From: Paracoccus sp. (in: a-proteobacteria)
GTDB taxonomy: Bacteria; Pseudomonadota; Alphaproteobacteria; Rhodobacterales; Rhodobacteraceae
Assembly: GCF_030536915.1 (NCBI RefSeq)
Contig: NZ_JAUNPC010000010.1
Span: forward strand, 1-43,500
Length of the DNA stretch: 43,500 nt
Direction of reading: 5' to 3'
Below are positions 32,067-41,805 of the stretch, piece by piece; positions within the stretch are counted from its first letter, which is position 1; the number at the start of each line of letters is the position of its first letter. The notes under the pieces were generated by a model. It had not been told where the DNA came from and made no database searches. It worked only from the letters and a program-made list of their open reading frames with translations. A program made the translations under genes and the position numbers.

Positions 32067-33332
32067 ATGGACCACTTCAACACCAAGGATGGCGCGCTGC
32101 ACGCCGAAGACGTGCCGCTGGCCGAGATCGCGCGCGCGGTCGGCACCCCGGTCTATGTCTATTCCACCGCCACCCTGACGCGGCATTTCAACCTGTTCCG
32201 CGAGGCTTTGGCCTGGACGGACCACCTGATCTGCTTCGCGGTCAAGGCGAACTCGAATCTCGCGGTGCTGAAGCTGCTGGGCGATCTGGGGGCCGGGATG
32301 GATGTCGTGTCGGGCGGTGAATACGCCCGCGCCCGCGCGGCGGGGGTGCCGGGCGAGCGCATCGTCTTTTCCGGCGTCGGCAAGACACGCGAGGAGATGG
32401 CGCAGGCCATCCGCGGCGGCATCCGCCAGTTCAACGTGGAAAGCGAGCCGGAACTGACGGCGCTGTCAGAGGTGGCGCAGTCGCTGGGCGCAACCGTCCC
32501 CATCGCCGTCAGGGTGAACCCGGACGTGGATGCGAAGACCCACGCCAAGATCGCCACCGGCAAGTCGGAAAACAAGTTTGGCATCCCGATCTCGCGGGCG
32601 CGCGAAGTCTATGCGCTGGCGGCCTCGCTGCCGGGGCTGCAGGTGGTCGGCATCGACATGCACATCGGCAGCCAGCTGACCGACCTCGACCCCTACCGGC
32701 AGGCATACACGAAGATGGCGGAACTCTGCCACGCGCTGCGGGCGGACGGGCACGAGATCACGCGGCTGGACTTGGGCGGCGGCCTGGGCATCCCCTATCG
32801 GCGCGACAATGCGGCGCCGCCGCTGCCTCTGGAATACGGGCAGGTGGTGCGGGAAACCGTGGGCGACCTCGGCTGCGAGATCGAGATCGAGCCGGGCCGC
32901 AACATCGCCGGCAACGCGGGGGTGCTGCTCTCCTCGGTCATCTGGCTGAAGCGGGGCGAGGGGCGGGACTTCCTGATCGTGGACGCAGCCATGAACGACC
33001 TGATCCGGCCCGCGATGTATGACGCGCATCACGACATCGTGCCGGTGCGGGAACGCGCGCCCGGCACCGATCTTGCGCCCGTGGACGTGGTCGGCCCGGT
33101 CTGCGAGACGGGGGACACCTTTGCCCGCGGGGTGCAACTGCCGCCGCTGGACCAGGGGGAACTGGTCGCCTTCCGCTCGGCCGGGGCTTACGGCGCGGTG
33201 ATGGCTTCGGAATACAATTCGCGGCCGCTGGTGCCCGAGGTGCTGGTCTCGGGCGACCGCTTTGCCGTCATCCGGCCCCGTCCCACGATCGAGGAGATGC
33301 TGTCGCGGGACCGCATCCCCGCCTGGCTGTGA
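32067..33332 (+). CDS. lysA: Diaminopimelate decarboxylase
   Basis: A 421-residue PLP enzyme of the alanine-racemase fold (type III) that decarboxylates meso-diaminopimelate to lysine. PLP Lys60 is in ICFAVKANSN. The phosphate-binding glycine loop is DLGGGLGIPY, and the second loop EPGRNIAGNAGVLL is present. The active-site Cys from the partner subunit is in GPVCETGDTFA. ATG at 32067 (MDHFNTKDGALHAED) is the natural start. The final codons overlap the GTG of the following gene (GTGA). Part of the conserved argH-lipoprotein-lysA-TIGR02302 series. Confidence 0.97.
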   Translation: MDHFNTKDGALHAEDVPLAEIARAVGTPVYVYSTATLTRHFNLFREALAWTDHLICFAVKANSNLAVLKLLGDLGAGMDVVSGGEYARARAAGVPGERIVFSGVGKTREEMAQAIRGGIRQFNVESEPELTALSEVAQSLGATVPIAVRVNPDVDAKTHAKIATGKSENKFGIPISRAREVYALAASLPGLQVVGIDMHIGSQLTDLDPYRQAYTKMAELCHALRADGHEITRLDLGGGLGIPYRRDNAAPPLPLEYGQVVRETVGDLGCEIEIEPGRNIAGNAGVLLSSVIWLKRGEGRDFLIVDAAMNDLIRPAMYDAHHDIVPVRERAPGTDLAPVDVVGPVCETGDTFARGVQLPPLDQGELVAFRSAGAYGAVMASEYNSRPLVPEVLVSGDRFAVIRPRPTIEEMLSRDRIPAWL

Positions 33333-35896
33333 CCCACCTGGCCCCCCAGAGCGACGCGCTACCCCCCGCCGCCCGGCGGGCCGTGGCGCTGACACTGGCG
33401 GGGATGTGGTGGGAACGGCTGGCCCGCGCCTTCTGGCTGCCGGCAACGCTGGCGATGCTGGCCGTGGCCGCGCTGGCGCTGGGGCTGGTGGCGGCGCTGC
33501 CGCCTGCCGCGCTGGGCTGGGTATCGGTCCTTTGGGCGCTGACCTTCCTCGCCGCGCTGCTGGCCGGGTGGATGCGCTTCCGTCGGCCCGCACGGGCCGA
33601 GGCGCTGGCGCGGGTGGACATGCGGATCGCGGGGCGTCCGCTTTCGGCGCTGGGTGACCGCATGGCGCTGGGCGGGCCGGGGGCCGAGGCGCTGTGGCGC
33701 GCCCATCTGGACGCCGCGCGCAAGGCCGCCGCCAAGGCCCGCCGCGCCACGCCCGACGCGGGGCTGCCGAGGCGCGATCCCTTTGCCCTGCGGCTGGTCG
33801 GGCTGACCGCGCTGGCGATGGCGCTGCTGTTCGGGGGCGCGGGTCCGGTCGGGCAGGGCTTGGGCGCCTTGGCCGCAAGCTGGGCGCCCAGCCCCCGCGG
33901 CCCGGACGAGCCGGTCGCGACCGGCCCCGCATGGGAGGGCTGGGCGGAACCCCCGCGCCACACCCGTCGCCCTACGATCTACCTCAACGCGCTCAAGGGC
34001 GACGCGCTGACGGTGCCCGAGGGCACGGTGCTGAGCTTCCGCCTTTACGGGCAGGGGCTGGCGGTCGAGCAGGGCGTGGGCGTCGCCGTCGAAAGTCCGC
34101 CCGACGCGCCGCGATTCACCGCTGAGGAGAACGGCATCGTCAGCGTGGGCGGGCGTAGTTTCACGCTGACCGTGGACCCCGACGACGCCCCTACCGTCCA
34201 GCTTGCGGCGCTGGCCGAGCGCCGGGCCGATGGCCGGATGGCGCAGGGATTTTCGGCCAGGGACGACCACGGCATCGCCTCGGGGCTGGCCGCGCTGGAA
34301 CTCGACCTGCCTGCCGTGGACCGCCGCTTCGGCCTGACCCCCGACCCGGAACCGCGCGAAGCGCTGGTGCTGGACCTGCCGCTGCCCGCCGCCGGCCAGC
34401 GCCGCCAGGTCGAGGGCACGATCACCGCCGATCTTTCCCGCCACCCATGGGCGAACCTGCCGGTGCGCGTGCGTCTGTCGGTGCAGGACGGCATCGGCCA
34501 GTCCGCCGAGACCACCCCCACCGCGATGATCCTGCCGGGGCGGCGATTCTTCGACCCTCTGGCCGCCGGGCTGGTGGAAATGCGCCGCGACCTGCTGTGG
34601 TCGCGCGAGAACGCCGCCCGCTCCGCCCGGCTGCTGCGGGCGATGGTCTGGCGGCAGGACCGCTCCATGCCCGCGGAAGCTGCAGCCGCCATCGTGAACG
34701 CCGTGCAGACGCTGGAGGCCGGGTCGCTGTCGCCCGAGGTCCGCGACCAAGTGGCGGACTCGCTGTGGGACGCGGCGGTGCAGATCGAGGACGGCGGCCT
34801 GGGCGACGCCTTGGAGCGGATGCGGCAGGCGCAGGAGAGGCTGTCCGAGGCCATCCGCAACGGTGCCAGCCCCGACGAGATCCAGAAGCTGATGGGCGAG
34901 CTGAAGGCCGCGACCGACGACTATACCCGGATGCTGGCCGAACGCGGCGAGGACCCGGCCGCGCGCTTCGACCGGTCCGAACAGCAGGGGCAGGCGGTCA
35001 CCGGCGACCAGATCCAGGCGATGATGGATGAAATACAGCGCCTGATGAACGAGGGCCGCATGGCCGAGGCGCAGGAACTGCTGGAACAGTTCAACCGCAT
35101 GATGGAGAACCTTCAGGTCCGCGAGGGCCAGGGCGGCGGCGAGGGCAGCCCCGGCGGCCGCTCGATGGAGCAGTTGGGCGAGACCCTGCGCGAGCAGCAG
35201 CGGCTGGCCGACGAGGCCATGCGCGAGGCGCAGCGCGAGCCCTTCGGCCAGAATCCCTTCGGCCAGCAGCCGGGCGGGGGCGAGCAGCCGGGGCAGGGCC
35301 AGGGCCAGCAAGGCCAGCAGGGCGGCGGCCAGGGCGGCGAAGGTCAGGGGGGTCAGGGCTCGCTTGCCGAGCGCCAGCGCGGGCTGCGCGAGGATCTCGG
35401 GCGGCAGCAGGGGCTTCTGCCCGGTCAGGGCACGCCCGAGGGCGATGCCGCCCGCCGGCGGCTGGACGAAGCGGGCCGGGCCATGGAAGACGCCGAGCGC
35501 GCCTTGCGCGGGGGCGACCCGGCTGGCGCGATGGAAGGGCAGGCCGATGCCATCGAGGCGATGCGCGAAGGCATGCGGGCGCTGAGCGATCTTGCCCGCT
35601 CGCAGCAGGGCGAGCAGGGGCAGGCGCAAGACGGCCAGGGCAACCAGCCCGGCCAGCAGGGCCAGTCGCGGGCGGATGGCGGCGAAGGGTTCAGTGATCG
35701 CGCGACGCTGGACCCGCTGGGGCGCCAGACCCGCGGCCAAGGCAGCAACGTGACCACCGGCGAGCCGCTGGCCGAAGGCGAGCGGCAGGCCAATCGCGCC
35801 CGCGAACTGCAGGACGAGATCCGCCGCCGCAGCGGCGACCCCGACCGCCCCCGCGTGGAACGTGACTATCTGGGGCGGCTGCTGGACAGGTTCTGA
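33329..35896 (+). CDS. TIGR02302/DUF4175 membrane protein with Gln/Gly-rich region
   Basis: An 855-residue protein of unknown function found behind lysA in alphaproteobacteria. Three hydrophobic segments lie near the N-terminus (AFWLPATLAMLAVAALALGL; LGWVSVLWALTFLAALLAGW; LVGLTALAMALLFGG), then a large region likely periplasmic with a beta domain, then helical coiled-coil repeats (LMNEGRMAEAQELLEQFNRMM). A stretch from ~residue 605 to 800 is rich in Gln and Gly (GQGQGQQGQQGGGQGGEG and similar), split by a helical part (LDEAGRAMEDAERALRGG). It ends RVERDYLGRLLDRF, a conserved tail. GTG start at 33329 overlaps the lysA stop. The repeat-rich part is a probable flexible tether. Confidence 0.9.
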   Translation: MTHLAPQSDALPPAARRAVALTLAGMWWERLARAFWLPATLAMLAVAALALGLVAALPPAALGWVSVLWALTFLAALLAGWMRFRRPARAEALARVDMRIAGRPLSALGDRMALGGPGAEALWRAHLDAARKAAAKARRATPDAGLPRRDPFALRLVGLTALAMALLFGGAGPVGQGLGALAASWAPSPRGPDEPVATGPAWEGWAEPPRHTRRPTIYLNALKGDALTVPEGTVLSFRLYGQGLAVEQGVGVAVESPPDAPRFTAEENGIVSVGGRSFTLTVDPDDAPTVQLAALAERRADGRMAQGFSARDDHGIASGLAALELDLPAVDRRFGLTPDPEPREALVLDLPLPAAGQRRQVEGTITADLSRHPWANLPVRVRLSVQDGIGQSAETTPTAMILPGRRFFDPLAAGLVEMRRDLLWSRENAARSARLLRAMVWRQDRSMPAEAAAAIVNAVQTLEAGSLSPEVRDQVADSLWDAAVQIEDGGLGDALERMRQAQERLSEAIRNGASPDEIQKLMGELKAATDDYTRMLAERGEDPAARFDRSEQQGQAVTGDQIQAMMDEIQRLMNEGRMAEAQELLEQFNRMMENLQVREGQGGGEGSPGGRSMEQLGETLREQQRLADEAMREAQREPFGQNPFGQQPGGGEQPGQGQGQQGQQGGGQGGEGQGGQGSLAERQRGLREDLGRQQGLLPGQGTPEGDAARRRLDEAGRAMEDAERALRGGDPAGAMEGQADAIEAMREGMRALSDLARSQQGEQGQAQDGQGNQPGQQGQSRADGGEGFSDRATLDPLGRQTRGQGSNVTTGEPLAEGERQANRARELQDEIRRRSGDPDRPRVERDYLGRLLDRF

Positions 35897-36377
35897 CCGG
35901 ACGGCCGGAGGGGGCAGGGTGGCGCTTGAGCCGCCGGCCTGAAGGCGGTCCGGGCACCCGCCGTCAGGGGATGAGGCCTGCACCCCTTCGGGTTCGAATC
36001 AGACGCGCGGATCGTGTTCTGGCCGGAGGCCCGAAAGGGAGTGTCTCAGCGACGAAGGGGCTGACAGAAGTGGGCCCCGGCATTAGCCGTCACGGGATGA
36101 ATCCTGCAGATGCCCGGGGCAGACCACATGCCCGGATCATGGTGTGACCGGACGCGCCGCTTCGCAAAGGGGGCGAGACTGCGCAGAAGCGGCCGGTCGG
36201 AAGGCGGCTCGGGCATCCGTCGTTGCTGCGGCGGCGCATGGGCCGGGGTCTTCCCGTGCCGTCAGGCCGGTTCTTCCGTGGCGTCGGACGCATCCGGCGC
36301 TCGGCCTGCGCTGAAGTCCGCCCCTGCCGTGCGGCATCTCTGTCTGGCTGCATCTGGGGGCCTTGCTTGCCGGGGCG
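35897..36377. other. Intergenic region with degenerate tandem repeat
   Basis: About 480 bases between convergent genes (DUF4175 gene and zinc-ribbon gene). No supported reading frame. Most of it is the degenerate ~126-bp repeat listed separately (35942-36224); the rest shows nothing I can name. Confidence 0.55.
35942..36224. repeat. Degenerate tandem repeat, period about 126-133 bp
   Basis: Similar unit starts occur at 35942, 36068 and 36201 (consensus AAGGCGG-CCGGGCA-CCGCCGTC). Within units one and two, GCCGTCAGGGGATGAGGCCTG at 35960 matches GCCGTCACGGGATGAATCCTG at 36086, and CGGATCGTG..GGCCGGA at 36008 matches CGGATCATG..GACCGGA at 36133. The third copy is only a partial start. The offset is constant (125-126), so it is not random similarity. 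Origin unknown. Confidence 0.6.
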
Positions 36378-37349
36378 CTATTCGCCCCCCAGAAGATCAC
36401 GCAGGCCGCTTGTTGCGGCGTTGCCTTGTCGGGCCAGCCAGTCGCGGCCACGATCGACCTCGCTCCGCCAGCCGACGAGGGTCGCCCCCGGCGCCCCCTG
36501 ATCCGCCACCCGCGGCGCAAGCGCGTAAAGCGCCAGCGCCACAAGCGCGATGATCGCGGCGGTGCTGACGCCTGCCGCATAACCCCGACGGGAACCCGCA
36601 GCGCCTTTCCGGGCCGCCGCCGGCTCTGCCGTGCTGATGGAAGGGGCAGTCCTCTGGTCCCGATCTTCGCGCGGGCCTGCGCCCGTGGTTCCCGGGCGCG
36701 GCGTCTCGCCACGGGGGACCCGCAGGTCTTCCGCGTCGGCGCCCGTGCCGGGTCCGGCTCTGACGTGATCGGCCGAGGCGCCTTGCGGTTCGGCATCCGT
36801 CCGGCCCCCGCCGGTCAGGGCCGCGCTTGCAGAAGAAGCCCCCGGATCGGAAACCGGATGAACAGCCGCCATTCCCCCGCCCGTGTCGGCGCTTGGCTCA
36901 ACCTCCTGCGCGCGGGTTTCGGGCGTATCGACTGTCGGCCCGGCCGTTTCTTCCGGCAGGACGCCGCCGGGCGCGGCAAGGGCGGTGATGTCCGGGTCCT
37001 GTCGGACTGCCTCCCCTGCATCGGCCCTGCCGTCCGGGAAGGGCGGCGCAGGGTCCGGCTCCCCAAGCTCTGCCGCGATCGCCGCGGCGCGTTCGGCCGC
37101 TCGCTGGGTCCGGCGGTCGGAGGCGCGGACCTCAAGCTCGCGCGCGGCTTCCTCGCGCAGGATGCCGATCACCGATTCGCTCAGGGGGCGGCTGAGTTGC
37201 GGCCGCGCCCCGGGGTTGAAGGCCTCGGGTCCGGGCAGCGCCCGCCAGACGTGATCGCAGGCGGAACATTCCACGTCGCGCCCGGCCGGGGGGACCGCGC
37301 CCGCGTCGATTTCATATTGCGCGTTGCAGCGCGGGCAGATCAGCCGCAT
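36378..37349 (-). CDS. Zinc-ribbon membrane protein (MJ0042-type)
   Basis: A 323-residue protein with a 40-residue N-terminal zinc ribbon: CPRCNAQY and later CSACDHVW, the two CxxC pairs that bind Zn2+. A long low-complexity middle, rich in Ala, Pro, Asp and Gly, leads to a single membrane helix (STAAIIALVALALYALAP) and a ~50-residue C-terminal tail (VGWRSEVDRGRDWLARQG). This layout (ribbon, disordered, single TM) is common in alphaproteobacterial proteins next to ftsE, with no defined function. The start ATG 37349 gives MRLICPRCNAQY, and longer readings are unsupported. Divergent from ftsE across 106 bases. Confidence 0.88.
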   Translation of the reverse strand: MRLICPRCNAQYEIDAGAVPPAGRDVECSACDHVWRALPGPEAFNPGARPQLSRPLSESVIGILREEAARELEVRASDRRTQRAAERAAAIAAELGEPDPAPPFPDGRADAGEAVRQDPDITALAAPGGVLPEETAGPTVDTPETRAQEVEPSADTGGGMAAVHPVSDPGASSASAALTGGGRTDAEPQGASADHVRAGPGTGADAEDLRVPRGETPRPGTTGAGPREDRDQRTAPSISTAEPAAARKGAAGSRRGYAAGVSTAAIIALVALALYALAPRVADQGAPGATLVGWRSEVDRGRDWLARQGNAATSGLRDLLGGE

Positions 37350-37455
37350 CGCATGGCCCCCGTTTCGCCTGCGCCGCTGGTTTTCATCGGCGCGCGGACG
37401 TTCTATCAACGCCGCGTTCGGCCGCCAAGCGCGCCGCGGGCCAAGGAGGGCGGAC

Positions 37456-38130
37456 GTGATCGAAATGCGGGATGTTGGCTTCGCCTACCCTCGGGGAGAG
37501 GCGCTGTTTCAGGGCATCACGCTCAGCCTGCCGCGCGGGTCGTTCCATTTCCTGATCGGGCCTTCGGGGTCGGGTAAGACCACCTTCCTGCGCCTGTGCA
37601 TCGCCGACCTGCTGCCGACGGCGGGGCGGCTTTCGCTGTTCGGCGAGGATGCGGCGGCGCTGGGGCGCGACGCCATCGCCAGCCTGCGCCGCAGGATAGG
37701 CCTGGTCCACCAGGACACGCAGTTCCTCGACCACCTGCCGGTGGCGGAAAACATCGCCCTGCCCATGACCATCGCGGGCGAGCCGGTGGACATGGCGGCG
37801 ATCCGCGACCTCTTGGCCTGGGTGCAGATGACGCAGGCGGCCCGCGCCCTGCCGCCGTCGCTGTCGGGGGGCGAAAGGCAGCGCGCGGCGCTGGCCCGCG
37901 CGGTGATCCTGTCGCCGGACGTGATCCTGGCGGACGAGCCGACCGGCAACCTCGACTGGGACATGTCGCTGAGGCTGCTGCAATTGCTGATCGAGTTGAA
38001 CAAGTCGGGCAAGACCGTGCTGATCGCCACCCATGACATGAACCTCGTGCGCGCCGCCCGGCAGCAGGTCTCGGCCCGCGTGCTGCGGATCGGCGGGGGC
38101 CGCATTCAGGCAGCGGGAGCCGACCTGTGA
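37456..38130 (+). CDS. ftsE: Cell-division ATPase FtsE
   Basis: A 224-residue ABC-type ATPase that, with FtsX, links cell division to peptidoglycan hydrolase activation at the septum. GTG start at 37456 follows AAGGAGGG six bases upstream and gives VIEMRDVGFAYPRGEAL. Walker A is GPSGSGKTT, Q-loop LVHQDTQFLDH, signature LSGGERQR, Walker B VILADEPTGNLDWD and H-loop ATHDM. Its stop overlaps the ftsX GTG as GTGA. Pairing with ftsX removes doubt about similar ABC families. Confidence 0.96.
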   Translation: MIEMRDVGFAYPRGEALFQGITLSLPRGSFHFLIGPSGSGKTTFLRLCIADLLPTAGRLSLFGEDAAALGRDAIASLRRRIGLVHQDTQFLDHLPVAENIALPMTIAGEPVDMAAIRDLLAWVQMTQAARALPPSLSGGERQRAALARAVILSPDVILADEPTGNLDWDMSLRLLQLLIELNKSGKTVLIATHDMNLVRAARQQVSARVLRIGGGRIQAAGADL

Positions 38131-39104
38131 GCGCCCCGAACCGTCCTGGCTGGCGCGCCATGTTCCGCCGTCCGCGCCCCGTGCGCGCTGACCTGCAGGC
38201 GCTGGACTTCGGCACGCTCTGGCGGTCGCTGGCCCGGCGCGAGGCGGGGCTTGCCGACCGGATCGTGCCGCCTTCGGGCGTGACGGCGAAGCTGACGGCC
38301 TTCGGCGCGGGGGTGATGGCCTTCCTTGCGGTCTTCGCGCTGGCGCTGGCGCTGGCGACGGGGCGGCTGGCCGATCGCTGGGCGGAAGGACTGGCGCAGA
38401 CGGTGACGATCCGCGTCTCGGCCCCCGCGGACCAGATCGAAGCGCGGACGGCCACGGTCCGGCAGGTGCTGGAAACGACGCCCGGAATCGCCGAAAGCCA
38501 CCCCCTGGACGCCGCCGAGGTCGAGGCACTGCTGGAACCGTGGTTCGGTCCCGATGTCCCCGTCGATGCGCTGCCGGTGCCCCGTCTGGTGCAGGTCACG
38601 ACCGCGCGGGGCTTTGACGCCCAAGGGCTGCGGCTGCGGCTTGAGGCCGAGGCGCCGGGCGCGGTGCTGGACGACCATACCCGCTGGCGCCAGCCGCTGG
38701 TCTCGGCCGCATCGCGGCTGCGGATGCTGGGCTGGCTGTCGCTGGTCCTGATCGGGGCCGCCGGCGCCGCCATCGTCACGCTGGCCGCGCAGGCGACGCT
38801 GGCCGCGAACGTGCAGGTGATCCGGGTCATGCGGCTGATCGGCGCCCGCGACCTGACCATCGCAACCGCCTTTGTCCGCCGCCTCACCCGCCGCACCGCG
38901 ATGGGGGCCGTAGGCGGCACCGCGCTGGGAATGCTCGCGGTCCTTGCGCTGCCCGACATGCAGGCGGCGGGGGGCTTCCTGACGGGTCTCGGATTTACCG
39001 GCTGGGGCTGGCTCTGGCCGCTGCTGATCCCGCCGGTGGGCGCGCTGGTGGGCTTCGTCGCCACGCGCGCCGCCGCGCTGCGGATGCTGCGCGAGGTCCG
39101 CTGA
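38127..39104 (+). CDS. ftsX: Cell-division membrane protein FtsX
   Basis: A 325-residue inner-membrane partner of FtsE. An N-terminal cytoplasmic part (~70 residues) leads to TM1 (LTAFGAGVMAFLAVFALALALA), then a periplasmic domain (VTIRVSAPADQIEARTATV, with VRQVLETTPGIAESHPL) expected to contact a hydrolase, and three more helices (LGWLSLVLIGAAGAAIVTLA; AVGGTALGMLAVLALP; WLWPLLIPPVGALVGFVA). The cytoplasmic loop IRVMRLIGARDLTIATAFV is the conserved FtsE-contact motif. Starts GTG at 38127 within the ftsE stop and ends one base into the acyltransferase ATG (TGATG). Confidence 0.94.
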   Translation: MSAPNRPGWRAMFRRPRPVRADLQALDFGTLWRSLARREAGLADRIVPPSGVTAKLTAFGAGVMAFLAVFALALALATGRLADRWAEGLAQTVTIRVSAPADQIEARTATVRQVLETTPGIAESHPLDAAEVEALLEPWFGPDVPVDALPVPRLVQVTTARGFDAQGLRLRLEAEAPGAVLDDHTRWRQPLVSAASRLRMLGWLSLVLIGAAGAAIVTLAAQATLAANVQVIRVMRLIGARDLTIATAFVRRLTRRTAMGAVGGTALGMLAVLALPDMQAAGGFLTGLGFTGWGWLWPLLIPPVGALVGFVATRAAALRMLREVR

Positions 39105-40009
39105 TGTCCGCGCGCCGCATCGAGCAACCCGGCTGGGCGCTGCTGCCCGCGCCTGCCGGCAGCACATTCAACGAAAGTCTTTCGGCCACAAGTATCCCGG
39201 GGTCCGGGGCAGCGCCCCGGTCCGGCGCCGATCCGCGCTACGAACCCCGCCCCCTGCCGCTCCTCTGGCCGCTCAGAATGGCCGTGTTCTACATCTGGAT
39301 TGCCCTTGTCACCATCTTCATGGGCCTGTGGTGGTGGCCGAAGATCCGGCACAACCCGCAGAACGCCCATGTCCTGCCCATCGCCTGGACCGGGCGACTG
39401 CTAGCCGCGGCCCGCGCGATCCTCGGCATCTCGGTCGAGATCCGGGGCACGCCGCCCGTGCATGACTGCATCATCGCCGCCAAGCACCAGAGCTTCCTCG
39501 ACATCCTCGCCATCGCCCATGCCGTCCCGCAATGCGCCTTCATCATGAAGCGCGAGGTGCTGCGGGTGCCGATCATGGGCCATTACGCGCGGCTTGCGGG
39601 CTGCATCCCCATCGACCGCACCCGCGGGTCCGAGGCGATGCGCCAGATCATCGCCGGGATTCAGGCCTCGCGCGCCTCGGCCGACGGCCTGGGCCAGCTC
39701 ATCATCTACCCCGAGGGCACCCGCACCCGGCCGGGCGAGCGGCGCAGCTACAAGCACGGCGTCGGCACCATCCACCAGGCGACCGGGCTGCCGGTCCATC
39801 CGGTGGCGGTCAATTGCGGGATGTTCTGGCCAAAGGACGGGTTGCGGATCAGGCCCGGACGCGCGGTGATCGAGTTCCTCGATCCTGTGACCGTCACCCT
39901 GCCCGCCGCAGAACTGGTGGCCCGGGTGGAGGAAAAGGTCGAGGCCGCCTCGGACCGGCTGATGGCGGATGCCGGGCTTGCGCTGGACAAGCAGGGCGGG
40001 GCTGCATAG
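39104..40009 (+). CDS. plsC: 1-acyl-sn-glycerol-3-phosphate acyltransferase (PlsC family)
   Basis: A 301-residue membrane-bound acyltransferase that makes phosphatidic acid from lysophosphatidic acid. The catalytic HxxxxD appears as KHQSFLD, and the substrate-binding motif is YPEGTRTRPGE; PIDRTRG is the third motif. An N-terminal helix (MAVFYIWIALVTIFMGLWWW) anchors it. The ATG at 39104 overlaps the ftsX stop. An unusual ~50-residue tail precedes the helix; much of it (about 23 to 40) is encoded by a palindromic repeat and has no family match. An alternate start is ATG 39278 (MAVFYIW), which would omit the tail. Presence in a division operon suggests co-regulation with growth. Confidence 0.92.
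   Translation: MSARRIEQPGWALLPAPAGSTFNESLSATSIPGSGAAPRSGADPRYEPRPLPLLWPLRMAVFYIWIALVTIFMGLWWWPKIRHNPQNAHVLPIAWTGRLLAAARAILGISVEIRGTPPVHDCIIAAKHQSFLDILAIAHAVPQCAFIMKREVLRVPIMGHYARLAGCIPIDRTRGSEAMRQIIAGIQASRASADGLGQLIIYPEGTRTRPGERRSYKHGVGTIHQATGLPVHPVAVNCGMFWPKDGLRIRPGRAVIEFLDPVTVTLPAAELVARVEEKVEAASDRLMADAGLALDKQGGAA
39172..39220. repeat. Palindromic repeat inside the plsC 5' end
   Basis: Two adjacent inverted repeats lie within 49 bases: CGAAAG-T-CTTTCG (39172-39184) and CCGGGGC-AGC-GCCCCGG (39204-39220). Such paired hairpins recall small dispersed intergenic repeats of Rhodobacteraceae; here it lies in-frame and is read as STFNESLSATSIPGSGAAPR. No other copy was noticed in this window. Confidence 0.5.
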
Positions 40010-40039
40010 CTCTCGATCCAGCCGCTGGAAGGAACGCCC

Positions 40040-40974
<935 letters not shown>

Positions 40975-40978
<4 letters not shown>

Positions 40979-41736
40979 ACTGGGGTTCCGTCCGCGCGAT
41001 CTACCGCCACGAGATGTCGCGCTTCTTCCGCACCATCTGGCAGTCGCTGGCATCCCCGGTCCTGTCCACGGTGCTGTATTTCGTCGTCTTCGGCGCGGCC
41101 ATCGGCGGCCGCATCCAGTCGGTCGAGGGCGTGCCCTACGGCGCCTTCATCGTGCCGGGGCTGATGATGCTGACGGTGCTGCAGCAGTCGGTGTCGAACG
41201 CCAGCTTCGGCATCTTCTTCCCCAAGTTCTCTGGCACGATCTACGAATACCTCGTGGCCCCCACCGGCTGGGTCGAGGTCACGCTGGGCTTCGTCGGCGC
41301 GGCCGCTTCGAAAGCCATCCTGATCGCGCTGGTGATCCTGCTGACCAGCTTCTGGTTCGTCGGCGTCCATATCGTCCATCCGTTCTGGATGGTCGCCTTT
41401 CTCGTCCTGACCTCGACGGCCTTCGCGCTTCTGGGCTTCATCCTCGGCCTCTGGGCCAGGAACTTCGAGCAGTTGCAGATCGTGCCGATGATGATCATCA
41501 CGCCGCTGGTCTTCCTGGGCGGGGCCTTCTACTCGGCCTCCATGCTGCCGCCCTTCTGGGAACAGGTGGCCAAGCTGAACCCGGTCCTTTACCTCGTCTC
41601 GGGCTTCCGCTGGTCCTTCTTCGACCTGGCCGACGTGCCGGTGGGCGTCTCGCTGGTCGCGGTCGCGCTGATGATCGTGGTGCTGCTGGCCGCGATCCGC
41701 TGGATCTTCCTGACCGGCTGGCGCCTGCGCGAGTGA
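40975..41736 (+). CDS. ABC-2 type exporter permease (YadH-like)
   Basis: A 253-residue inner-membrane permease, one chain of the homodimeric pore paired with the ATPase before it. Six hydrophobic helices are visible, e.g. [56 protein letters not shown] and [20 protein letters not shown]. The ABC-2 signature ([20 protein letters not shown], then LPPFW and [13 protein letters not shown]) is clear. RBS GAAGGAGA sits upstream. Likely exports a lipid-like or hydrophobic compound by analogy only. Confidence 0.93.
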
Positions 41737-41750
41737 TCTTTCCACTGCCC

Positions 41751-41766
41751 TTAACCAAGCTTTAAC
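41751..41766. promoter_or_regulatory. CtrA-binding site upstream of the Hint-domain gene
   Basis: TTAA (41751-41754), 7 bases, TTAAC (41762-41766) exactly matches the alphaproteobacterial CtrA consensus TTAA-N7-TTAAC, 40 bases before the Hint gene start. A half-site TTAAC follows at 41776-41780. Site is AT-rich against a very GC-rich background, and random occurrence is improbable. Confidence 0.65.
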
Positions 41767-41805
41767 CCATCGCCATTAACCCTTTGTGAAAACGAGGGGA
41801 GAGCC

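Noticed and set aside
33359..35983. 874-codon minus-strand frame opposite the DUF4175 gene
   Set aside because: The plus-strand frame has membrane helices, the family tail and a coupled start. The minus frame is a high-GC mirror rich in Leu and Ala with no domain.
35985..36002. GGGTTCGAATC resembles the T-arm of a tRNA
   Set aside because: The flanks do not pair (CTTCG against AGACG), and no acceptor or anticodon arm can be built around it.
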